A DNA stretch of 64,000 nucleotides from the NCBI RefSeq assembly GCF_042653925.1, contig NZ_JBHSFQ010000004.1:280136-344135 (forward strand). The letters are read 5' to 3'. The notes below the pieces were generated by a model, which was not told the origin of the DNA, did not search any database, and saw only the letters and a program-made list of their open reading frames with translations. The stretch comes from Nocardiopsis_B mangrovi. GTDB taxonomy: Bacteria > Actinomycetota > Actinomycetes > Streptosporangiales > Streptosporangiaceae. A program made the translations under genes and the position numbers. Position 1 is the first letter of the stretch. Every line of letters starts with the position of its first letter. This document shows positions 58,709 to 64,000 of this stretch, piece by piece.

Positions 58709-61030
58709 ATGAGCGACGGACCCCCCACTGTCCTGGTGGCCAACCGGGGCGAGATCGCCGTGCGGATCATGCGGACGCTGCGCCGGCTCGGGATGCGCTC
58801 GGTGGCGATCCACGGCGACGGCGACGCCGAGGCGCGGCACGTGCGCGCGGCCGATACGGCCGTGCGCGTCGGCGGCGCCGCGCTCGCCGACAGCTACCTC
58901 AACGGGGCGGCGATCATCGCCGCCGCGCACGCCTCCGGCGCCACCATGGTGCACCCCGGGTACGGGTTCCTCTCCGAGAACGCCGGGTTCGCGCGGGCCT
59001 GCGCCGACGCGGGGCTGGTGTTCGTCGGCCCGCCGCCGGAGGCGATCGACGCCATGGGCGACAAGATCCGCGCCAAGGCCACGGTCGCCGCAGCGGGGGT
59101 GCCCCTGCTGCCGGGGTTCGCGGAACGCCGTCCGGGCGACGCGGACGACCCCGCGGGCGCGGGCGACGGCACGACGGACGCGGGCGACGGCGCCCCGGGA
59201 CCCGTCGCCGCCGCCGGCCCGATGGACGACGGCGCCTTGGCACGGGCCGCCGAACAGGTGGGCTACCCGCTGCTGATCAAGCCCTCCGCGGGCGGCGGCG
59301 GCAAGGGCATGCGGCTGGTCCGAGCCCCCGGCGAGCTGGCCGCCGCGGCGGCGGCCGCCCGGCGCGAGGCGGCGGCCGCGTTCGGCGACGCCACCCTCCT
59401 GGTCGAACGGTTCGTGGAGCAGCCCCGGCACATCGAGGTGCAGGTGCTCGCCGACGCCCACGGCGGCGTGGTCCACCTGGGCGAGCGCGAGTGCAGCCTC
59501 CAGCGGCGGCACCAGAAGATCGTCGAGGAGGCGCCGTCGCCCCTGCTCACGCCCGCCCAGCGGAGCGCGATGGGCGAGGCCGCGGTCGCGGCGGCCAAGG
59601 CGTGCGGATACGTGGGCGCGGGCACGGTGGAGTTCATCGTCCGCGGCTCGGGCCCCGAGCCGGAGTACGCCTTCCTGGAGATGAACACCCGCCTCCAGGT
59701 CGAGCACCCCGTCACCGAGGCCGTCGTCGCCATCGGCGGGCGGCGCGGCATCGACCTGGTCGAGCTCCAGCTGCGCATCGCCCAAGGCGAGCCGCTGCCG
59801 TTTTCGCAGGCCGACATCGGGATGTCGGGCCACGCGGTGGAATCGCGCGTCTACGCCGAGGACCCCGCCCAGGACTTCCTGCCGACCGGCGGCCGGGTCC
59901 TGCTCCTGGAGGAGCCCGGCGGCGAGGGCGTGCGCGTCGACTCCGGGATCGAGACCGGGACGGAGGTCACCTCCGCCTACGACCCGATGCTCGCCAAGGT
60001 CGTGGCCTGGGGTGCCGACCGCCGGGCGGCGCTGGAGCGGATGGACACCGCTCTGGCCGGGTACACGCTGCTGGGCTGCGGCACCAACGTCGCCTTCCTC
60101 AGGCGCCTGCTGCGCCACCCCGACGTCGTGGCGGGCGACCTCACCACCGGACTCACCGAGCGCGCCCGCCCCGGGCTGGTGGCCGGTCCGGGTACCGCCG
60201 ATGCGCCGGGTGAACGCGAACTCGACGCCGCCGCGGCCGCGGACCACCAGCTCGGGCTGGAGCCCGCCGGCCCCGCCGCCGACCGCTTCGACATCCCTGA
60301 TGGCTGGCGCATCGGCGGCCGCGCGTGGACGACGTGGCGGCTGCGCACCCCCCGGCGCGACATCGTCAGCGTCCGGGTCCGGCGGGCGGCCGCGGCCGGC
60401 GCCGCGCCCCCCGCCGGTACCGGCGCGGGCCGATCCGGAGTCCTCGGCCACCAGGGGGACGGCGCCGGGGCAGGTCCCGTCGGCCCGCTCGACTACGAGG
60501 TGAGCGTCGCCGGTGCCGATCCGGTGCGCGTCCGGGCCGCGCGCTCGGCCGACGGCCGCGCGCTCACCGTCTCCGTCGACGGCCGCACCACCCGCTATGC
60601 CCGCGCACGCGACGGCGCCGACCTGTGGCTCGGCTCGGCGGGGTCGGCCTGGCGCTTCCACGAGGAGCCCGCGGTCGCCCCCACCCGCGGTTCGGCACAG
60701 GCGGGCGACGGGTCGCTGCGCAGCCCCATGCCGGGGACCGTCCTCGCGGTCGCGGTGGAGGAGGGGCAGCACGTCACGGCCGGCACCCCGGTGGTGATCG
60801 TCGAGGCCATGAAGATGGAGCACGCGATCACCGCCCCCGTCGACGGCGTCGTCACCCGGCTGGACGCCCGCGCCGGCCGGGCTGTCGCCATGGACGCCCT
60901 CCTCGCCACCATCGCCCCGGTCTCCCCCGGCAGCTCCGATGTGCCCGCGCACGCGGAGACCCCGCCGGGGGCGCCCACGGCACCGGTCGACCCCGACCGC
61001 CCCGTCTCACCCGCCACGAGCAAGGAGTGA
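58709..61030 (+). CDS. mccA: Acyl-CoA carboxylase alpha subunit (biotin carboxylase plus BCCP)
   Basis: This 773-residue protein carboxylates its own biotin for the beta subunit. The biotin-carboxylase domain starts VLVANRGEIAVRIMRTL. The ATP-grasp motifs are KPSAGGGGKGMRLV, HIEVQVLADAHGG, RECSLQRRHQKIVEEAPS and FLEMNTRLQVEHPVTEAVV. The biotin attachment motif EAMKMEHAI places Lys702 in the C-terminal carrier domain. A low-complexity insert (about residues 137-175, Asp/Gly/Ala-rich) interrupts the ATP-grasp region and is unusual. The ATG follows the beta-subunit stop by 10 bases. A linker of Gly/Ala/Pro type joins the carrier domain. Confidence 0.93.
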   Translation: MSDGPPTVLVANRGEIAVRIMRTLRRLGMRSVAIHGDGDAEARHVRAADTAVRVGGAALADSYLNGAAIIAAAHASGATMVHPGYGFLSENAGFARACADAGLVFVGPPPEAIDAMGDKIRAKATVAAAGVPLLPGFAERRPGDADDPAGAGDGTTDAGDGAPGPVAAAGPMDDGALARAAEQVGYPLLIKPSAGGGGKGMRLVRAPGELAAAAAAARREAAAAFGDATLLVERFVEQPRHIEVQVLADAHGGVVHLGERECSLQRRHQKIVEEAPSPLLTPAQRSAMGEAAVAAAKACGYVGAGTVEFIVRGSGPEPEYAFLEMNTRLQVEHPVTEAVVAIGGRRGIDLVELQLRIAQGEPLPFSQADIGMSGHAVESRVYAEDPAQDFLPTGGRVLLLEEPGGEGVRVDSGIETGTEVTSAYDPMLAKVVAWGADRRAALERMDTALAGYTLLGCGTNVAFLRRLLRHPDVVAGDLTTGLTERARPGLVAGPGTADAPGERELDAAAAADHQLGLEPAGPAADRFDIPDGWRIGGRAWTTWRLRTPRRDIVSVRVRRAAAAGAAPPAGTGAGRSGVLGHQGDGAGAGPVGPLDYEVSVAGADPVRVRAARSADGRALTVSVDGRTTRYARARDGADLWLGSAGSAWRFHEEPAVAPTRGSAQAGDGSLRSPMPGTVLAVAVEEGQHVTAGTPVVIVEAMKMEHAITAPVDGVVTRLDARAGRAVAMDALLATIAPVSPGSSDVPAHAETPPGAPTAPVDPDRPVSPATSKE

Positions 61031-61034
61031 AGGC

Positions 61035-62189
61035 ATGGCACACGGCCTGTCCGCCGACCACGAGGACCTGCGCGCGACGGTAGAGAAGTTCGCGCGCGAC
61101 GAGGTCGCCCCGGTCATCGGCGACTTCTACGAACGGGGGGCGTTCCCCTACGACATCGTCGCCAAGATGGGCCGCATGGGCCTGTTCGGCCTGCCCTTCC
61201 CCGAGGAGGAGGGCGGCATGGGCGGCGACTACTTCGCCCTGTGCCTGGCCCTGGAGGAACTGGCGCGCGCGGACTCGTCGGTGGCGATCACCCTTGAGGC
61301 GGGCGTGTCCCTCGGGGCGATGCCGCTCCACCGGTTCGGCTCCGCCGAGCAGAAGGCGCGGTGGCTGCCCCGGCTGTGCTCCGGGGAGGCGCTGGGCGCT
61401 TTCGGGCTGACCGAGCCCGGCGCGGGATCCGACGCCTCGGCGACGAGCACCACCGCCCGCCTGGTCGACGGGGAATGGGTGATCAACGGGACGAAGTCGT
61501 TCATCACCAACTCGGGGACCGACATCACCGCGCTGGTCACGGTCACCGCCGTCACCGGGGAGCGCCCGGACGGCCGCCCGGAGATCTCGACGATCATCGT
61601 GCCCAGCGGCACGCCCGGCTTCTCCATCGGGCAGAAGTACTCGAAGGTGGGCTGGAACGCCTCCGACACCAACGAGCTGGTGTTCGAGGACTGCCGGGTG
61701 CCCGAGGCCAACCTGCTGGGCGAGCGGGGCCGCGGCTACGCGCAGTTCCTGCGCACCCTTGACGAGGGCCGGATCGCGATCGCCGCACTGTCGGTGGGGC
61801 TGGCCCAGGGGTGCGTCGACGAGAGCGTGCGCTACGCCGGGGAGCGGGCGGCGTTCGGCCGCAACATCGGCCACTACCAGGCGATCCAGTTCAAGATCGC
61901 CGACATGGAGGCGCGGGCGCACACCGCCCGGCTGGCGTACTACGACGCCGCGTCCCGGATGCTCGCAGGAGAACCGTTCAAGCGGCAGGCGGCCATCGCC
62001 AAGCTGGTGGCCTCCAACGCCGCCATGGACAACGCCCGCGACGCCACCCAGGTCTTCGGCGGCTACGGCTTCATGAACGAATACCCGGTGGGCCGCTTCT
62101 ACCGCGACGCCAAGATCCTGGAAATCGGCGAGGGCACCTCGGAGATCCAGCGCATGCTGATAGCCCGAGACCTCGGCCTGCCCGCCTGA
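61035..62189 (+). CDS. acdH: Acyl-CoA dehydrogenase
   Basis: This 384-residue FAD enzyme oxidises a short acyl-CoA. Motifs run AFGLTEPGAGSDASATSTTA, INGTKSFITNSG, YSKVGWNASDTNELVFEDCRVP, DEGRIAIAALSVGLAQG, GRNIGHYQAIQFKIADMEAR and QVFGGYGFMNEYPVGRFYRDAKILEIGEGTSEIQR. The Glu in GEGTSE is in the position used as base by short-chain and methylbutyryl-type enzymes, whereas isovaleryl-CoA dehydrogenase has Ala or Gly there. It overlaps functionally with the leucine/isoleucine route; the operon (TetR, carboxylase beta and alpha, dehydrogenase) matches Streptomyces accD1-accC-acdH, but the HMG-CoA lyase gene found there is absent. The ATG follows AAGGAG. Confidence 0.92.
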   Translation: MAHGLSADHEDLRATVEKFARDEVAPVIGDFYERGAFPYDIVAKMGRMGLFGLPFPEEEGGMGGDYFALCLALEELARADSSVAITLEAGVSLGAMPLHRFGSAEQKARWLPRLCSGEALGAFGLTEPGAGSDASATSTTARLVDGEWVINGTKSFITNSGTDITALVTVTAVTGERPDGRPEISTIIVPSGTPGFSIGQKYSKVGWNASDTNELVFEDCRVPEANLLGERGRGYAQFLRTLDEGRIAIAALSVGLAQGCVDESVRYAGERAAFGRNIGHYQAIQFKIADMEARAHTARLAYYDAASRMLAGEPFKRQAAIAKLVASNAAMDNARDATQVFGGYGFMNEYPVGRFYRDAKILEIGEGTSEIQRMLIARDLGLPA

Positions 62190-62226
62190 CGCCGCACGAA
62201 GACACCAGAATCCCGGTCGCTCTTCC

Positions 62227-62415
62227 CTAGCCGGATTGGGAGGACGCGGCCGGGACTTCTCTCCTGCCCTCTCCCGCCGCTGGAACGGCTCGTGAGAGGC
62301 GTGCTCCGTGCTGAATCGAGGCTTTCCGACCGTCGTCGATCGCCTTCCGCACGCTCGTCGGAACTCGGGAGCACGTGACCGTAGACGCGGAGCACGGCTT
62401 TCGGATCACGCTCAC
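62227..62415 (-). pseudogene. Decayed C-terminal end of a tyrosine site-specific integrase
   Basis: On the minus strand the pieces ERDPKAVLRVYGHVLPSSDER (62410-62340) and VRKAIDDGRKASIQHGARLS (next frame) together reproduce the conserved integrase C-terminus, in which a Tyr in YGHV/YSHV is the catalytic residue. At least one frame change separates them and no open N-terminal part is visible up to 63040. Two direct GTTGCCAAAA copies (62515-62524, 62526-62535) lie just upstream of this fragment. It is the remnant of an integrative element. Confidence 0.6.
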
Positions 62416-62927
62416 GGCAGGTCGCGCGCGGCTACCTCAGCGTCCGTTTCGAGCTGGACCAAGGTGCCCTGATGGCACCCCCGGTGCACCGCACAGACAC
62501 CGAGCACTTCGTCCGTTGCCAAAAAGTTGCCAAAACGACTACAGGTTCGCTTTCACGTACCAGTGGGCATGCCGGCGGGCCGGTCACAAGACTTCGCTTT
62601 GGGGGTTTCTCCTCCTTGCGCCTCGGCCTTCGACCGAAGCCACAAGCCGCACCCGGACTACGGCTGGACCGAGTTCTCGCAGCAGTCGCCGTCCGCGGGC
62701 TCCATGGCCTGACCTGGGGGCTTGTGGATGCATGACGAGGATCGGCGGGCTCTGCGGGACGACGGCCTCGGGTCGCGAGATCGGCCCGAGGACTGTTCGA
62801 GTCAGCCGTAAGGGTGCACCGGCAGGAAGCCGATCCGAACCGCTCTCGCCCCCTTCGAGACGGACGGAAAGGCGTCCGCGGGCCACGGATACACGTTGCG
62901 GAGCAGCGCGCGGTCCGTTCGGTAGGC

Positions 62928-62945
62928 GGTAGGTTTCTTCCTACC
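62928..62945 (+). promoter_or_regulatory. GGTAGG-N6-CCTACC inverted repeat
   Basis: A perfect 6-base dyad, preceded by another GGTAGG at 62921-62926, lies about 97 bases upstream of the small peptide gene at 63042. It is a candidate regulator site; the regulator is unknown. Confidence 0.35.
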
Positions 62946-63041
62946 ACCCAGCCGATCCGGACATGCGGTCGACGCGGATCCGGTCGATTGGACCTGCCGC
63001 CGCCGGCGGCGCGGTCGTCCGGACTGGAGAGGTGGTACTCC

Positions 63042-63194
63042 ATGCAGGCCCCCCAGAGGGACGATCCCTCACGCCAACCCCGCTGGTGGCTGTGGAAGCT
63101 GCTAGTCGACTTGGTACGGACGCTCCTCGCCGCGGCGAGGACGCTCCTATGGTGGCTCAGGAATGGAGGAGGCCCCGGCGACTGGCTTAGCTAG
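63042..63194 (+). CDS. Trp-rich, cationic 50-residue membrane-active-like peptide
   Basis: This short gene has a GGAGAGG site nine bases before the ATG. The peptide reads MQAPQRDDPSRQPRWWLWKLLVDLV, then RTLLAAARTLLWWLRN and GGGPGDWLS. The stretch WWLWKLLVDLVRTLLAAARTLLWWLRN alternates Trp/Leu with Arg/Lys and would form an amphipathic helix that binds membranes, as in small toxins or antimicrobial peptides. I know no family. It lies in a mobile-element scar with a hairpin over its stop codon and a terminator after it, both arguing that it is expressed. Function unproven. Confidence 0.5.
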   Translation: MQAPQRDDPSRQPRWWLWKLLVDLVRTLLAAARTLLWWLRNGGGPGDWLS

Positions 63195-63211
63195 CCAGTC
63201 AACGCGGGGCC
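63171..63211 (+). other. Bulged hairpin over the small peptide stop codon
   Basis: GGCCCCG (63171-63177) pairs with CGGGGCC (63205-63211), and inside it ACTGGCT (63181-63187) pairs with AGCCAGT (63193-63199) around a 5-base loop. The peptide stop TAG (63192-63194) sits at the apical stem. It could protect the mRNA end, limit translation, or act as a recombination site. Confidence 0.6.
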
Positions 63212-63216
63212 CCGGG

Positions 63217-63251
63217 AAGGGCCCGCTCAGCTGACCGGCGTTCGGGCCCTT
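63217..63251 (+). terminator. Rho-independent terminator after the small peptide gene
   Basis: AAGGGCCCG and CGGGCCCTT are perfect 9-base arms with a 17-base loop, followed by CTTC. It is the clearest intrinsic terminator of this region. Confidence 0.75.
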
Positions 63252-63889
63252 CTTCATGTGCGGAATGCCCGTTATGGCACGAACCGCAAATTCGATCCTT
63301 ATAGTATCCCAAGATCGATCACTTCGTGCTACCGAGGAACTTCAATTTGTCACTTGCATGCGGTCTGAACAGGTCGTTCTCAATATGCAAACGGTCGAGA
63401 TATCGGAATTCGTGGCCAGATCGTCGTTTAGGATCCGCCCAGGTGTCCTGACAGGCGGGCTCTGACAACACCTATGCCATTGGGTTGTACTGCATCCTGT
63501 GGGAGTTGGCCGTGCCCGCTGTCCACTAATCGCCCGATCTCTGTGTGCGCGGGCTCATACTGCCGGACCTGCGGCGATGCGCTCGGTCTTGAGTCGGTCG
63601 CGGTAGCCACCGTCGTTCCTCCGGTTAGGCCCCGGACCACGTTGGACTGCCAGTGCCACACAGCCGACGCCTCCGCTGTGTACAGGCGATCGAAGTCACA
63701 CCCCCGACGAAGGGGGCATCGGCGTTCCCCTCTGAGGATCACTTCGCCGCCAGGCATCCGGCGGACCGCCTCCTTGCCGGCACCGTCGCAAAGGTCGGGT
63801 GTCGCAATGCGCTCGCCGACTTTCGGCGCGGCCGACCGGTCCGTGTCACACCTCAGTGTGTAGCGCGCCGCGGGATGCTCCTATAGATG
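63252..63889. other. 638-bp lower-GC accessory stretch, no supported gene
   Basis: The sequence is visibly less GC-rich than the rest. A minus-strand frame at 63428-63757 (QVRQYEPAHTEIGRLVD) looks slightly protein-like but has no family match or ribosome site. It probably consists of insertion-element and integrative-element debris. Confidence 0.4.
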
Positions 63890-64000
63890 TCAAGCGGCAG
63901 GAGCAAGGTCGGTTTGAGTGATGTGTTCGGTTGGTGTTCCTGCCAGTGCGCGGTAGACCTCGCGGGCGACGAATCGCTTGAGGCAGCGCATGATGTCCTT
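63890..64000 (-). mobile_element. C-terminal fragment of an IS110-family transposase
   Basis: The minus-strand frame entering from the right window edge reads DIMRCLKRFVAREVYRALAG and ends in LAPAA followed by TGA. The RCLKRYVAREVY-like end is characteristic of IS110/IS116/IS902 transposases (DEDD fold, Ser-containing C-terminal domain). Only 36 residues are inside the window, so completeness cannot be judged. Confidence 0.65.

Noticed and set aside
62770..62830. A GTTCGAGTC string resembling a tRNA T-loop
   Set aside because: No 5-base T stem, anticodon stem or acceptor stem could be assembled around it.
63428..63757. A 109-codon minus-strand frame in the right-end debris
   Set aside because: There is no ribosome site, no family match and mixed codon use; it is more likely remnant sequence than a gene.

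Overview
The window is a GC-rich actinomycete chromosome segment. Genes are dense, GTG and TTG starts are common, and there is an F420-type oxidoreductase, a CopD-CtaG fusion, a mur-type PTS operon and a SbcCD pair. A Nocardiopsaceae-like host is my inference; nothing in the sequence proves the genus. No rRNA, tRNA or CRISPR array was recognised.

Layout. 0.1-4.4 kb: minus-strand M20 and M55 peptidases and methionine aminopeptidase, then two small conserved proteins. 4.5-6.7 kb: a secreted GH5 cellulase with its own promoter and a LacI/cre-like operator, then a divergent VOC/HxlR pair. 6.8-12.9 kb: a five-gene peptide ABC importer on the minus strand whose binding protein has a C-terminal membrane anchor. 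13-17.3 kb: a YdjM-like membrane protein, an O-methyltransferase, and murQ-murP for N-acetylmuramic acid recycling. 17.4-21.7 kb: sbcD-sbcC. 22.5-28.7 kb: a P-loop ATPase, small membrane proteins, an LLM oxidoreductase, CopD-CtaG and a membrane-anchored methyltransferase. 29-35 kb: alanine dehydrogenase and a methyltransferase lie among three enzymes that have lost active-site residues (allantoinase-like, OSBS/NSAR-like, isopenicillin-N-synthase-like). 35.3-43.8 kb: a HicB-like protein, a MaoC hydratase, and a three-gene SMC-type cluster resembling Wadjet type III jetA-jetB-jetC with no jetD nuclease. 44-47.7 kb: superoxide dismutase, a HAD hydrolase and a secreted S15 peptidase. 47.8-49.9 kb: a minus-strand cassette of membrane protein, pilin-like/toxin fusion and probable immunity protein. 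50-55.6 kb: an orphan hemC, membrane proteins, csoR-copZ with a copper operator, and an NDH-2-like dehydrogenase. 55.8-56.2 kb: a frameshifted small membrane protein. 56.4-62.2 kb: a TetR regulator with a 43-bp palindrome facing methylcrotonyl-CoA carboxylase beta and alpha plus an acyl-CoA dehydrogenase (leucine catabolism). 62.2-64 kb: a mobile-element scar with a decayed tyrosine integrase, a Trp-rich 50-residue peptide gene with a terminator, and the tip of an IS110-family transposase.

The most interesting items are the JetD-less Wadjet-like operon, the pilin-like polymorphic toxin with Hint remnants and a low-GC tip/immunity pair, the three neighbouring pseudoenzymes, the G-run frameshift in the small NSVSG-motif protein, and the small peptide gene at the right end. 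Families were recognised by eye from motifs. No database search was possible.
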